Source: Rhodothermales bacterium
GTDB lineage: Bacteria > Bacteroidota > Rhodothermia > Rhodothermales > JABDKH01
Reading direction: 5' to 3'
DNA: 44,761 bases
NCBI GenBank assembly: GCA_013002165.1
Contig: JABDKO010000300.1
Coordinates: forward strand, 1-44,761
Positions 32,666 to 42,277 of this stretch are shown here, in pieces. Below the pieces are notes generated by a model that was not told the DNA's origin, searched no databases, and worked only from the letters and a program-made list of their open reading frames with translations. The stretch's first letter is position 1. Each line of letters opens with the position of its first letter. The position numbers and the translations under genes are program-made.

Positions 32666-35490
32666 CGAGACAGGTATAAATTTCGCATTTCAAATGGCCG
32701 CCGGAAGTGCTCGTCGGTCAGCTTGTCAATAAATGCAATTGCCTCGCCGGTACTCTTCATTTCCGGACCAAGTTCTTTCGAGATTTCTGGAAACTTCTCC
32801 CATGAAAAGACCGGCTCCTTGATAGCAAAGCCGACAAGACTTGACTCCAAAGCACCGCTCTCTCTGAACTCGCTCAGTTTTTTGCCGAGCATCACCTTGG
32901 TTGCAATGTTTGACACCGGGATACCGGTTGCTTTTGCTACGAACGGGACTGTTCGACTGGCGCGGGGATTCGCTTCTATAACGTAAACGATCTCATCCTT
33001 GACGACCAGCTGGACATTGACAAGTCCGACTACGTTCAGCCGGCGGGCGATTTCCGTTACGTAACGTTCGATTGAAGCAATAACGGTATCGGACAGATTG
33101 AACGGTGGAAGAACAGCAGTAGAGTCACCCGAGTGAACTCCTGCCGGTTCGATATGCTGCATGATGCCCGATATCCAGACATCATCTCCGTCGCAGATGG
33201 CATCTGCATCAATCTCGATACCGTTCTCAAGAAATAAATCCAAGAGGATCTGATTTCCCGGGAATCGCTTGAGAATCAGCGAAACGTACTCCTCGACTTC
33301 CTCCTTGTTGATGGCAATGCGCATGCTTTGGCCACCAAGCACGTAGCTTGGTCTCACGAGGATAGGATAGCCGATTTTCTCTGCGACCCCTATAGCCTCA
33401 AATACAGATGTTGCCACACCGTACGGCGGGAATGGAATCTCCAGCTCCTTCAGAATGCCCGAGAATTTGCCGCGGTCCTCCGCAAGGTCCATCTCGGTCG
33501 ACGATGTGCCGATGATCGGAATCCCCTGCTCGTGGAGTTGATTGGCAATCTTGAGAGCTGTCTGTCCGCCCAACTGAACAATGACGCCAATTGGATCTTC
33601 GTGTTCGATTATGTCCAGTACACGCTCCCAGAATACGGGCTCGAAATAGAGTTTGTCCGCGACATCAAAGTCTGTCGAAACAGTCTCCGGGTTGCAATTA
33701 ATCATGATCGCTTCGTAACCCATTTCGCGCGCAGCAAGCACACCATGTACGCAGGAGTAATCAAACTCGATTCCCTGGCCAATTCTGTTCGGTCCGCTAC
33801 CGAGGATGACGACCTTTTCCCTGTCTGAGCGAACGCTCTCAGAACTGGTCTCATACGTTGAGTAGAAGTATGGCGTCTGAGCTGGAAACTCGCCGGCGCA
33901 CGTATCCACCAGGGCGTACGACGGAGTTATTCCGAGCGATTTTCTGTACTCGCGTACCTGTTGCTCCGTCACATCATCCACCACCAAATAGGCGATCTGA
34001 ATATCAGAGAACCCGAATCGTTTGACCTCGAACATCATCTCCCGGTCAATATCTGCGAGAAGTTTTGTCTCGATACGATTCTCCATGTCCACTATGTCGG
34101 CGATCTGAAACAGGAACCACGGATCGACCCGGGTCATGTCGGCGACTTCCTCCACTGAAGCTCCCATCTTCAGAGCGTTACGAATGTGAAGTGTTCGATC
34201 CCAGTATGGTCGGACGAGTCGATCTCGAACAAGATTTCGATCACCTGTTTCACGGTCAGCACCTAGTCCCGAGTACCCGTTCTCCAGACTCTGCCATGCT
34301 TTCTGAAGGCTCTCCGGAAACGTTCGGCCTATCGCCATCACCTCTCCCACTGCTTTCATCTGAGTAGTGAGTTCTTCGTCGACACCTTCGAACTTCTCGA
34401 AATTAAATCGGGGTATTTTCGTGACGACATAGTCGATGGCAGGTTCGAAGCAGGCACTCGTCGTGCCGGTAACATCATTGGGAAGTTCATCCAGCGTGTA
34501 GCCGACAGCAAGGCGTGCTGCCACTTTGGCGATAGGGTAACCCGTTGCCTTCGATGCGAGCGCGGAAGAGCGAGACACGCGCGGATTTATTTCGATTGCA
34601 ATCATTCGTCCCGTCGCTGGATGCACCGCAAACTGTACATTGCATCCGCCGGCGAACGATCCGATCGAACGCATCATCTTGATGGCTGCGTCGCGCATGT
34701 CCTGGAACTGCTTGTCGCTAAGCGTCTGTGCAGGTGCCACTGTCACAGAATCGCCCGTATGGACGCCCATCGGATCCACATTCTCTATCGTGCAGATAAT
34801 GATAACGTTGTCGTTGCTGTCCCGAAGAAGTTCAAGCTCATACTCTTTCCAACCGAAGAAGCACTCTTCCATGAGAACTTCATGTATCGGGGATAACTCC
34901 AAGCCTCGCATTACCTTACGGTCAAACTCGCCCGGTTTCCAGACGATTCCACCTCCTGCTCCGCCGAGAGTATAAGATGGCCGGATAACAGCAGGCAGGC
35001 CGCCTAATTCCTGTGTAATCTCTTTTGCTTCGAGAAGGCTGCGCGCCACATGGCTCCGTGCTTGATCCACACCGATTTTTTCCATGAGATTGCGAAACAG
35101 CTGTCGATTCTCAGTGATGGCTATCGCGTCAATGTCAACACCAATTACCTCCACTCCGGCCTCCTCCCAGTAGCCTTCCTCATGCAGTGTGCTTGCCAGA
35201 TTAAGAGCAGTCTGTCCTCCCATTGTCGGCAGGACAGCATCGGGTTTCTCCAGCTCCACAATCTCCTTGATGCTCTCAGGTGTCAGCGGTTTGAGATAAA
35301 TTTTATCGGCGGTGACCGGGTCGGTCATTATTGTCGCCGGATTCGAATTCACAAGGACAATCTCATATCCTTCGGAACGCAGCGCGCGCGAGGCCTGACT
35401 TCCTGAGTAGTCGAACTCGCAGGCCTGTCCAATAATAATCGGGCCCGAGCCAATGAGTAGAATCTTGTTGATGTCCGTTCGCTTTGGCAT
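32662..35490 (-). CDS. carB: carbamoyl-phosphate synthase large subunit lacking the MGS allosteric domain
   Basis: 942 residues against about 1070 in E. coli. Both ATP-grasp halves are intact: '[19 protein letters not shown]' opens the carboxyphosphate half and '[18 protein letters not shown]' the carbamoyl-phosphate half; '[12 protein letters not shown]', '[11 protein letters not shown]' and '[18 protein letters not shown]' are visible. The protein stops at '[19 protein letters not shown]...' shortly after the second ATP-grasp module, so the C-terminal methylglyoxal-synthase-like domain that binds UMP/ornithine in E. coli is missing. Short CarB proteins are, as far as I recall, common in Bacteroidota. 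Makes carbamoyl phosphate with CarA. The stop shares CTAG with mtaB. Confidence 0.95.
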   Translation of the reverse strand: MPKRTDINKILLIGSGPIIIGQACEFDYSGSQASRALRSEGYEIVLVNSNPATIMTDPVTADKIYLKPLTPESIKEIVELEKPDAVLPTMGGQTALNLASTLHEEGYWEEAGVEVIGVDIDAIAITENRQLFRNLMEKIGVDQARSHVARSLLEAKEITQELGGLPAVIRPSYTLGGAGGGIVWKPGEFDRKVMRGLELSPIHEVLMEECFFGWKEYELELLRDSNDNVIIICTIENVDPMGVHTGDSVTVAPAQTLSDKQFQDMRDAAIKMMRSIGSFAGGCNVQFAVHPATGRMIAIEINPRVSRSSALASKATGYPIAKVAARLAVGYTLDELPNDVTGTTSACFEPAIDYVVTKIPRFNFEKFEGVDEELTTQMKAVGEVMAIGRTFPESLQKAWQSLENGYSGLGADRETGDRNLVRDRLVRPYWDRTLHIRNALKMGASVEEVADMTRVDPWFLFQIADIVDMENRIETKLLADIDREMMFEVKRFGFSDIQIAYLVVDDVTEQQVREYRKSLGITPSYALVDTCAGEFPAQTPYFYSTYETSSESVRSDREKVVILGSGPNRIGQGIEFDYSCVHGVLAAREMGYEAIMINCNPETVSTDFDVADKLYFEPVFWERVLDIIEHEDPIGVIVQLGGQTALKIANQLHEQGIPIIGTSSTEMDLAEDRGKFSGILKELEIPFPPYGVATSVFEAIGVAEKIGYPILVRPSYVLGGQSMRIAINKEEVEEYVSLILKRFPGNQILLDLFLENGIEIDADAICDGDDVWISGIMQHIEPAGVHSGDSTAVLPPFNLSDTVIASIERYVTEIARRLNVVGLVNVQLVVKDEIVYVIEANPRASRTVPFVAKATGIPVSNIATKVMLGKKLSEFRESGALESSLVGFAIKEPVFSWEKFPEISKELGPEMKSTGEAIAFIDKLTDEHFRRPFEMRNLYLSR

Positions 35491-35494
35491 GTAT

Positions 35495-36682
35495 CTAGTT
35501 TTGTGCTAGCTCGAGTTCGAGGGATGATGGTGATGCTGTGCTCGTTGTGTCGGATGAATCGGTGTCAATCGACACAGTCCTCTTTCCAATCAGATCGAGG
35601 AATTGATCAAAAAGGTACCTGCTGTCATGCGGTCCGGGCGATGCTTCCGGATGATACTGAACGGAGAATCCCCGGAAGTTCTGGTAGTGAATTCCTTCCA
35701 GTGATTTGTCGTTCAGGTTGACGTGCGTCATTTGGGCTGAACCGCCCGCCAGGGATTCTGGATCGACAGCAAAGCCATGGTTTTGTGTCGTCACTTCGAC
35801 ACGACCGGTATTCAGGTTCTTGACGGGATGATTGGCTCCGCGATGGCCGACATACATCTTGTATACCTTAAGTCCCTGCGACAAGGCCATCAGCTGATGC
35901 CCCAGGCAGATGCCAAACGTCGGTATGCCTGTCGCAACTGCCTCACCGACCATCCTGATCGTATCAGGCATCGCGCGAGGATCGCCGGGGCCGTTGGAAA
36001 AGAATAAACCATCGGGTCGCCACTCCAGAACATCCTGAAGTGGTGTATCGTGCGGGAAGACCCTTACTTCACAATCCTGAGCGCTAAACGATCTGAGAAT
36101 ATTCAGCTTGACTCCAAAATCGTAGACCGCGATTCGTGCTCCGGATCCCTGAGAGAAATCGTAAGCAGCCTCGACCGAAACCCGCGATGCGAGTTCGAGT
36201 CCTTCCATCGACGGCCAGTTGCGTGCACGGTCGAGCAAATACTCATTGTCGAGGTTGTCGGAGGAAATCACGGCATTCATGACTCCCTTCTCTCGAATGT
36301 GCCGCACGAGCGTTCGCGTATCGACGCCGGAAATGCCTACCAGCTCATGATCTCGCATGAACCTGTCAAGTGAGTACTGAGCAGCAAAGTTGCTGTATCG
36401 GTCGGTATACGCGCGCACGACAAATCCGGCAACCATGGGCACACGGGCTTCCATATCGAATTCGGTCGCGCCATAGTTTCCTATGTGCGGATACGTCATC
36501 ATCATGATCTGGCCGTGATACGAGGGATCAGTCATAATCTCCTGATAGCCCGTCATACTCGTGTTGAAACACAGTTCTCCACCGGTTTCACCCCGGTGCC
36601 CGAGGGCGACACCAGTCACAATGGTTCCATCCTCAAGTGCGAGCTTGCAGCGTTCAGTATTAATCTCGGAGGAAAAAGTCAT
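35495..36682 (-). CDS. carA: carbamoyl-phosphate synthase small (glutaminase) subunit
   Basis: 395 residues. Hydrolyses glutamine and passes ammonia to CarB for pyrimidine and arginine synthesis. N-terminal CarA domain ('[11 protein letters not shown]', '[20 protein letters not shown]') is followed by a class I glutamine amidotransferase: nucleophile Cys259 in '[12 protein letters not shown]' and the His-Glu pair in '[14 protein letters not shown]'. The triad is complete. A short Ser/Thr-rich C-terminal tail is extra. It is four bases upstream of carB on the same strand, and its leader contains an intrinsic terminator (36717-36747), so the pair is probably controlled by attenuation. Confidence 0.96.
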   Translation of the reverse strand: MTFSSEINTERCKLALEDGTIVTGVALGHRGETGGELCFNTSMTGYQEIMTDPSYHGQIMMMTYPHIGNYGATEFDMEARVPMVAGFVVRAYTDRYSNFAAQYSLDRFMRDHELVGISGVDTRTLVRHIREKGVMNAVISSDNLDNEYLLDRARNWPSMEGLELASRVSVEAAYDFSQGSGARIAVYDFGVKLNILRSFSAQDCEVRVFPHDTPLQDVLEWRPDGLFFSNGPGDPRAMPDTIRMVGEAVATGIPTFGICLGHQLMALSQGLKVYKMYVGHRGANHPVKNLNTGRVEVTTQNHGFAVDPESLAGGSAQMTHVNLNDKSLEGIHYQNFRGFSVQYHPEASPGPHDSRYLFDQFLDLIGKRTVSIDTDSSDTTSTASPSSLELELAQN

Positions 36683-36716
36683 AGTTCTCGTTTTGGTTCA
36701 CTCGTACCCGATGGGT

Positions 36717-36747
36717 AAAAAAAAACCTTTCCAAATAATGGAAAGGT
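36717..36747 (-). terminator. intrinsic terminator in the carAB leader (candidate attenuator)
   Basis: On the minus strand, ACCTTTCCA pairs with TGGAAAGGT (9-bp stem, 5-base loop) and is followed by nine T. No minus-strand gene lies upstream to be terminated, and the carA ATG is only 35 bases downstream, so it should stop transcription within the carAB leader. A second hairpin (36755-36778) lies just upstream. I found no obvious antiterminator pairing or PyrR box. Confidence 0.75.
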
Positions 36748-36754
36748 CAAACGG

Positions 36755-36778
36755 CCGGTGTGCCCTGGGCAATACCGG
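36755..36778 (-). other. second hairpin in the carAB leader
   Basis: CCGGT and ACCGG close an outer stem, with TGCC/GGCA pairing inside around a three-base loop. It lies seven bases upstream of the leader terminator and could be part of a switching structure or of a regulator-binding site. Confidence 0.4.
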
Positions 36779-36864
36779 AGTCGGGTGCGGCAATTCTGGC
36801 GAAAGCTTTAGATATCAATGTTGGTAAATCGTATCAACTGTGCCTAGCGCTACGTTATTAAACC

Positions 36865-36872
36865 CAAAGTTA
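36865..36872 (-). promoter_or_regulatory. putative -7 box (TAnnTTTG) for carAB
   Basis: Read on the minus strand, TAACTTTG matches TAnnTTTG exactly, 183 bases before the carA ATG. A start just downstream gives a leader of about 175 bases that includes both hairpins. A clear TTG at the -33 position is not seen. Confidence 0.4.
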
Positions 36873-36923
36873 CGACTCAGCCGGGATCGATTAAAGTACC
36901 TTACCTGTGAAAAACAGATATAG

Positions 36924-37784
36924 TTGTCATGGCGATGCGCTACGTGCTGCTTTTGCCTATTCTTCGGAGCATGGACGGCAACTGTCTGTTTATGTCATAG
37001 TATCCTAAAGTATCAGAAAACCGGACGAGTCCGACAAATCGAACCTATCACACAACGCTACGGAACACCGCCTGGTGACAGAGTTCCTGTTTTCAAGGCA
37101 CGAAATCTGTCCAAGGTGTACCATATGGGCGAGGTTGACGTTCACGCGCTTCGTTCCGTGGACCTCGACCTGTACGATGGTGAGTTGCTCGTCGTTCTTG
37201 GTGCGTCGGGAAGTGGAAAAAGCACTTTCCTGAATATCCTCGGCGGACTCGATGTTCCTTCAAGCGGTACCGTTTACTATCGGGACCAGAATCTGAGCGA
37301 GGCGAGCCATCAGGAACTGACGCGATACCGTCGGGAACGTGTTGGTTTCGTATTCCAGTTTTACAACCTTATTCCCAGCCTCACTGCGCGAGAGAATGTG
37401 GCTCTTGTGACAGAAATCTCATCCGACCCGATGTCTCCGGAGGCAGCCCTTGAGCTTGTTGGCTTGAGCAATCGGATCAACCACTTCCCTGCCCAGCTAT
37501 CCGGAGGCGAGCAGCAGCGAGTTGCTATCGCCCGTGCAGTCGCAAAGCGACCGGATGTACTTCTTTGTGACGAGCCTACTGGTGCCCTCGACCTTGAAAC
37601 CGGGAAGCTCGTATTGAGCGTCATCAATCAGGTCAACCTTGAAGTAGGTACTACAACGGCTATTATTACGCACAACGCTGCAATCGCCAGTATGGGCGAC
37701 CGTGTCATCCATATGTCCAGCGGAGAAATCGCCGAGCAAACAAGCAATGCAGAGCGAGCTCACATCGATGAGATTTACTGGTGA
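36924..37784 (+). CDS. ABC exporter ATP-binding subunit (MacB/LolD/DevA-type)
   Basis: The ABC domain is complete: Walker A 'GASGSGKST', Q-loop '[12 protein letters not shown]', signature '[14 protein letters not shown]', Walker B '[12 protein letters not shown]' and H-loop 'IITHN'. Assigning the start is a problem. The family N-terminus would begin near 37080 ('[16 protein letters not shown]'), but the only ATG nearby (37125) is inside the first strand, and the next usable codon upstream is TTG 36924, which gives an odd Cys-rich leader of about 55 residues. A non-AUG start around 37040-37085 is possible. It powers the FtsX-type permease that follows six bases downstream; the trio fits a DevBCA/MacAB-like exporter. 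Confidence 0.9.
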   Translation: MSWRCATCCFCLFFGAWTATVCLCHSILKYQKTGRVRQIEPITQRYGTPPGDRVPVFKARNLSKVYHMGEVDVHALRSVDLDLYDGELLVVLGASGSGKSTFLNILGGLDVPSSGTVYYRDQNLSEASHQELTRYRRERVGFVFQFYNLIPSLTARENVALVTEISSDPMSPEAALELVGLSNRINHFPAQLSGGEQQRVAIARAVAKRPDVLLCDEPTGALDLETGKLVLSVINQVNLEVGTTTAIITHNAAIASMGDRVIHMSSGEIAEQTSNAERAHIDEIYW

Positions 37785-37790
37785 CGCACT

Positions 37791-40154
37791 ATGAATAGCC
37801 TCGATAGAAAGCTGCTGAGGGAAGTCTGGAAACATCGAGGCCAAATGATTTCGATAGCGGCTGTGGTGGCTGTTGGAATCATGGTGGTTCTGACAATGCG
37901 CGGGACGTACAATTCACTTGAGCTGTCGCGGTCGCTGTACTACCAGCAGAGCCGATTTCCGGACGTGTGGGCCAACCTTGAACGAGCTCCCCTATCGCTC
38001 ATCCAGCGAATCCAGAACATTCCGGGTGTAGCCGTTGCCGATTCGAGAATATCGTTTGCCGCTACACTCGATGTCCCATCAATCGATGTACCGGCGCTCG
38101 GTCAGTTTGTCTCAATTCCGGAGAATCACAGGCCACTACTTTCTGATCTGCACTTGCGACAGGGTCGCTACATCACATCCGGGCATAGTGATGAAGTGAT
38201 CGTCAGTGAAAACTTTGCATTGGCGAATGAATTTATTCCGGGTGATACACTTCGTGCGGTAATCAATGGACGCTTGAAGGATTTGAAGATCGTTGGGACG
38301 GCGATCTCGCCAGAATACACCTACGCTGTTCCACCGGGCGCCCTGTATCCGGAGGACGAACGATTTGGCATCGTCTGGATGGGCGAAGATGCCCTGGGTC
38401 CCGTTTTCGACATGGACGGAGCTTTCAATGAGGTCATTCTGACTTTCGGACCTAAAGCGGACGCCAACAGGATAATCAGTGAACTTGACCGCGTCCTTGA
38501 ACCGTATGGTGGACTTGGCGCATTTCCGCGGGCCGACCAGCTTTCGCATCAGATCCTGGAGAGTGAGCTCGAACAGAATCGATCCATGGGAACCGTCATT
38601 CCGGTAATCTTCCTCGCAGTCGCTGCCTTTCTCCTGAACATCGTTCTCAACAGAATGATAGCGACGCAACGAACCGAGATCGCAGTCTTGAAAGCATTTG
38701 GCTACAGCAACATCGAGGTGGGCGTGCACTACTTAAGCTTTGCGATGGTAGCGGTGATGCTGGGTACCCTGGTAGGAATCGGACTTGGAATATGGCTCGG
38801 CGGTGAGATGGTGACCCTCTATGGAGATTTTTTCGATTTCCCTACTCTCCGATATGAAGTCTCATACGGCCTGATTGGTATCGCAGTCGGCGTAAGCGCC
38901 GCAGCAGCAGCAATCGGTGCCATGGGAGCAGTTCGTCGGGCGGTTCAACTCCCCCCGGCAGAAGCTATGCGTCCAGAACCACCCGCTCGATTCAAGCCGG
39001 GTCTACTTCACCGACTGGGCCTCGAACGTCTTCTTCCAACTGCAGCTACAATGATAGTCCGAAACATCGAACGCAAACCGTTCCGGACTACCATGTCCGC
39101 AACGGGTGTTGCTTTTGCACTTGCCATTCTGGTGGTCGGGATGTTCATGTTTGATAGCATCTTCTACATGATGGACCTGCAGTTTCGCATGGCACAGCGA
39201 GAGGACATGGCATTGACGTTCAACTCTCCGTTGCCACGGTCTGTGGAGCATAGCATTAGAAATCTGGACGGAGTCACGAAAGTAGAGCCCTACCGATTCG
39301 TACCTGTCCGGCTTCGCTCTGGTCATCGAGAACATGAGGTCGCCGTCACCGGTCTCGAGGCTGGCACCCGACTCCGGCGGATTATTTCGGCAGATGGCCG
39401 GCAGCACCCGTTACCTCCCGAGGGATTCGTAATCAGCAAGTACCTTGCAACCGACCTGAACGTCTCAGTGGGTGACTATGTCAGCGTCGATGTTCTCGAG
39501 GGACAACGAATAAAGACCACTGTACAGATAGTCGGAATTGTTGAGGATTTTTTTGGATTGTCGGTCTACATGCAACTCGACGCGCTGAATCGTCTGACAC
39601 GGGGGGCGCGTTCAGTATCCGGGGTTTTTCTTCTCGTAACCGATGGATATGAGAGCAGGATCAACAAAAAGCTGAAGGGCCTTCCGGCGGTTGCGTCTGT
39701 TGCGTCTCCGGCACAGACGCTTGCCTCTTTCGAAAAACAGCTCGACGAGGGCATGTATATTTCTATCTTCTTCATGCTGGGTTTTTCGGGGGTCATCGCA
39801 ATCGCAGTTATATACAACGGTGCGCGGGTTGGCCTTTCAGAGCGTGGCCGGGAACTGGCCAGTTTGCGAGTGATGGGATTTTCGCGCCGCGAAGTAGCCA
39901 TACTGCTGCTGGGAGAACAGGCAATCATCACTATTATGGCAATTCCGGTTGGTTGGATAATCGGATACGGCCTTGCAGCTGCACTCACATTGAGTATTCA
40001 AACCGAAACGTTTCGAATCCCATTTATCGTCAGTACCGCCACATTCGTTTATGCTGCACTGGCCACGATCATTGCCGCAGTCGCGAGCGGTCTTCTGGTG
40101 AGACGAAGGTTGAACCGGATGGATCTGATTCAGGTACTAAAAACACGGGAATAG
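37791..40154 (+). CDS. ABC exporter permease with two FtsX modules
   Basis: 787 residues. Two FtsX-type halves: an N-terminal membrane anchor (about 17-35), a periplasmic domain, and three helices at about 260-400 ('VIPVIFLAVAAFLLNIVLNRM', 'EIAVLKAFGYSNIEVGVHYL'). A second anchor follows ('FRTTMSATGVAFALAILVVGMF', about 430-450), another periplasmic region, and three last helices (about 655-780, 'ELASLRVMGFSRREVAILLLG'). This double-module layout is that of large MacB/YbbP-like or SalY permeases acting on periplasmic or membrane substrates. Cotranscribed with the ATPase before it and the membrane-fusion gene four bases after it. The substrate is unknown. Confidence 0.92.
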   Translation: MNSLDRKLLREVWKHRGQMISIAAVVAVGIMVVLTMRGTYNSLELSRSLYYQQSRFPDVWANLERAPLSLIQRIQNIPGVAVADSRISFAATLDVPSIDVPALGQFVSIPENHRPLLSDLHLRQGRYITSGHSDEVIVSENFALANEFIPGDTLRAVINGRLKDLKIVGTAISPEYTYAVPPGALYPEDERFGIVWMGEDALGPVFDMDGAFNEVILTFGPKADANRIISELDRVLEPYGGLGAFPRADQLSHQILESELEQNRSMGTVIPVIFLAVAAFLLNIVLNRMIATQRTEIAVLKAFGYSNIEVGVHYLSFAMVAVMLGTLVGIGLGIWLGGEMVTLYGDFFDFPTLRYEVSYGLIGIAVGVSAAAAAIGAMGAVRRAVQLPPAEAMRPEPPARFKPGLLHRLGLERLLPTAATMIVRNIERKPFRTTMSATGVAFALAILVVGMFMFDSIFYMMDLQFRMAQREDMALTFNSPLPRSVEHSIRNLDGVTKVEPYRFVPVRLRSGHREHEVAVTGLEAGTRLRRIISADGRQHPLPPEGFVISKYLATDLNVSVGDYVSVDVLEGQRIKTTVQIVGIVEDFFGLSVYMQLDALNRLTRGARSVSGVFLLVTDGYESRINKKLKGLPAVASVASPAQTLASFEKQLDEGMYISIFFMLGFSGVIAIAVIYNGARVGLSERGRELASLRVMGFSRREVAILLLGEQAIITIMAIPVGWIIGYGLAAALTLSIQTETFRIPFIVSTATFVYAALATIIAAVASGLLVRRRLNRMDLIQVLKTRE

Positions 40155-40158
40155 TGTT

Positions 40159-41334
40159 ATGAAAAAGCGGACGCGATGGCTACTCATCGCTGGTGTCGTA
40201 CTTGTCGGTATCATTCTCACAGCGCTGTCCATGCGCGACGAGGGATTAATTGTGGAGGTCGCCCAGGTTCGACAGGGTCCCATGGAAGTCTCCATCACCG
40301 AGGAAGGAAAAACCAGAGTGCGCGAGCGCTATGCCGTGTTTGCACCAACAACCGGAAGAATATCCCGGATCACTTTTGATGCTGGAGATAACGTCGAGGC
40401 CGGCGCCATTCTTGGCAGACTATATCCTCTGCCCGGCAGTCAGCGTGACATCGAGATGGCGACCGCGCGGGTCTCAGCTGCAGAAGCCCTACGAAGGGAA
40501 GTAGACGTCCGATTGGATGATGCACGGAACCAGCTTGCACAGCTCGAGCGCGACGTAGCGCGGGCGAATGTACTGGCGAGCGACAGTATTCTGAGCGCAC
40601 AGGAACTGGAGCAAAGCAAACTTACGCTGGAATCGGCCCGCAAGCAGGTTGTCTCGATCGAGGCTGCACTTGAAGCGGCTGATGCAGAGGTCGCCGCTGC
40701 ACGAGCCGGTTTGCTTGGCACTGATCCTTCCCAGGGAAGTGGTACGGGAATCGCAATCCGCGCCCCGTCATCCGGCACAATTCTCCGTGTGTACGACAAA
40801 AGCGAACGCGTCGTCCAGGCGGGTGTGCCGCTGATAGAAATTGGCGACTCCAGGGGACTGGAAGTCGTGGTTGACGTCCTCTCGGAAGATGCGGTAAGAA
40901 TCCGGCCGGGTGATCAGGTTACCTTCATTAACTGGGGAGGGACCGTCGACCTCAACGGCCGTGTCCGGATTGTTGAACCAGATGCATTTACCGAGATATC
41001 CGCTCTTGGCGTAACCGAGCAGCGAGTGAACGTCATCGCAGATATTTTTGATGCTCCCGAGATGCTTGGATCGGGATTCAGAGTGGAGGCCCGAATTGTT
41101 GTATGGTCGGAAGATGACGTTTTGACGATTCCATCGAGCGGCATTTTTCAGGACGAAGGAATGTGGAACGTATTCGCCGTGGTAGACGGTCGGGCCCAAT
41201 TGCAGCAGGTGGACATCGGCCAGCGATCAGCGGAGCTCGTCCAGATACTGGGCGGCATTGCCGAGGGTGATGTAATCATTTTGTTTCCATCGGATCAGAT
41301 CGAAGATGGTATTCGGGTAAGGAGTGAGGGCTAG
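40159..41334 (+). CDS. HlyD/MacA-type membrane-fusion protein of ABC exporter
   Basis: 391 residues. A single N-terminal membrane anchor (about 5-23) precedes a periplasmic adaptor: first lipoyl half 'VFAPTTGRISRITFDAGDNVEAGAILGRL', a long alpha-helical hairpin rich in Ala, Glu, Arg and Leu (about 95-190), second lipoyl half 'IRAPSSGTILRVYDKSERVVQAGVPLIEIG', then beta-barrel and membrane-proximal domains ('VTEQRVNVIADIFD', 'LTIPSSGIFQDEGMWNVFAV'). It would link the inner-membrane ABC permease to an outer-membrane channel such as TolC, not found here. The stop is followed directly by the heptamer-repeat region. Confidence 0.93.
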   Translation: MKKRTRWLLIAGVVLVGIILTALSMRDEGLIVEVAQVRQGPMEVSITEEGKTRVRERYAVFAPTTGRISRITFDAGDNVEAGAILGRLYPLPGSQRDIEMATARVSAAEALRREVDVRLDDARNQLAQLERDVARANVLASDSILSAQELEQSKLTLESARKQVVSIEAALEAADAEVAAARAGLLGTDPSQGSGTGIAIRAPSSGTILRVYDKSERVVQAGVPLIEIGDSRGLEVVVDVLSEDAVRIRPGDQVTFINWGGTVDLNGRVRIVEPDAFTEISALGVTEQRVNVIADIFDAPEMLGSGFRVEARIVVWSEDDVLTIPSSGIFQDEGMWNVFAVVDGRAQLQQVDIGQRSAELVQILGGIAEGDVIILFPSDQIEDGIRVRSEG

Positions 41335-41345
41335 GGATTAGTCAC

Positions 41346-41444
41346 TGGGCATTGGGCATTGGTTGTTGGTTGTTGGTTGTTAGGGGTTGTCATAATACAA
41401 GCCCTCATCCCTCATCCCTCATCCCTCATCCCTCATCCCCTCAT
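41346..41444. repeat. three adjacent heptanucleotide tandem repeats
   Basis: Three different 7-bp units lie side by side: TGGGCAT twice (41346-41359), GGTTGTT three times (41361-41381), and CCCTCAT five times (41402-41436) followed by an imperfect sixth with one extra C. All share the 7-bp period, like the short tandemly repeated repetitive sequences described in cyanobacteria. They fill the space between the exporter operon and a truncated TPR remnant. Confidence 0.9.
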
Positions 41445-41475
41445 CACCCGCGGAGAAGGCCGCGTTCGCTGGGAT

Positions 41476-41817
41476 AGGCGGTATTCACGTTGCGTTGGAG
41501 TTCAATATCACCGATCGTTCTTTCTGGCAAATGCTTACAGGCAACTCGGTCGGACAGAAGATGCTATTGCCCAGTACGAGGTTTTCCTTAGCACCGAAAG
41601 ACACGATAGTATATATGATGATGCGAACTTGTTAAAACCGTCACTGCTCAGCATTTCAGCACTCTACATCGAAATTGGAGAGATCGATAAGGCAATCGAA
41701 AACCTGTCACGCTTCGTTGAACTCTGGCAAGATGCCGATGCGGAGTTGCAACCACGAGTCCAAGCTGCCCGCGAACAGATCGACCGCCTGCTGTCTGAGA
41801 AAGCAAGAGAAAGCTAG
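41476..41817 (+). pseudogene. C-terminal remnant of a TPR protein (TPR-containing Ser/Thr kinase-like)
   Basis: About 113 codons in one frame, ending at TAG 41815-41817. They encode two to three TPR units: 'FFLANAYRQLGRTEDAIAQY', 'LLSISALYIEIGEIDKAIENL', then 'FVELWQDADAELQPRVQAA'. The last stretch is the typical end of long TPR-tailed serine/threonine kinases and related regulators of Rhodothermota and Gemmatimonadota. No kinase domain or proper start precedes it: upstream the frame runs into the heptamer repeats, which encode only low-complexity residues. I read it as a leftover 3' end after a deletion or rearrangement. A short functional TPR protein started in the repeats (41359) is less likely. 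Confidence 0.6.
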
Positions 41818-41884
41818 ATCGAAACACTTTCGGACTGTTGCAGTTGCGACTGGGATAAAGCAGAATTAGTGGATCGAGGTTTGT

Positions 41885-42277
41885 ATGAGTGATATCCTTT
41901 CGAGAGCTGATATAGTCCTGCTTGTAGATTCTTTCTACGTAAAGGTCAGGGCTGACGAGATGCTGGGCCGGATTTTCGACAAGGTTGCAAAAGTTGATTG
42001 GAATAGTCACCTCCCAAAAATGTATGACTTCTGGGAGACGACCCTCTTGAACCGACCCGGTTACAAAGGTAATCCGGTTAAGGTGCACCAGCGCATCAAC
42101 GATCTGACCCCGCTTGACCATCCCGCATTTCAACGGTGGCTTCAGCTGTTCGACAAAACGGTTGACGAACTGTTTTCAGGACCGCAGGCGGAGGACATAA
42201 AGGTTCGAGCTCTTTCAATTGCAACTATACTGGAAGCAAAACTTTCAACGGGTGGCGAAATTCCCATCGTACCTTGA
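41885..42277 (+). CDS. group III truncated haemoglobin
   Basis: 130 residues, a 2-on-2 globin of group III. Matches: 'DIVLLVDSFYVKVRADEMLGRIF' (A-B helices), 'WNSHLPKMYDFWETTLLNRPGYKGNP' (E helix and the Trp typical of this group), and 'VKVHQRINDLTPLDHPAFQRWLQLF', whose first His is the likely proximal haem ligand; a C-terminal 'ALSIATILEAKL' helix follows. Group III globins bind oxygen/NO and are linked to respiration or NO handling, with a poorly known physiological role. A GAGG site about eight bases before the ATG supports the start. It stands alone between the TPR remnant and tonB. Confidence 0.9.
   Translation: MSDILSRADIVLLVDSFYVKVRADEMLGRIFDKVAKVDWNSHLPKMYDFWETTLLNRPGYKGNPVKVHQRINDLTPLDHPAFQRWLQLFDKTVDELFSGPQAEDIKVRALSIATILEAKLSTGGEIPIVP

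Noticed and set aside
41402-41444. CCCTCAT array as a possible CRISPR
   Set aside because: The unit is only 7 bp with no spacers; it is a simple tandem repeat.
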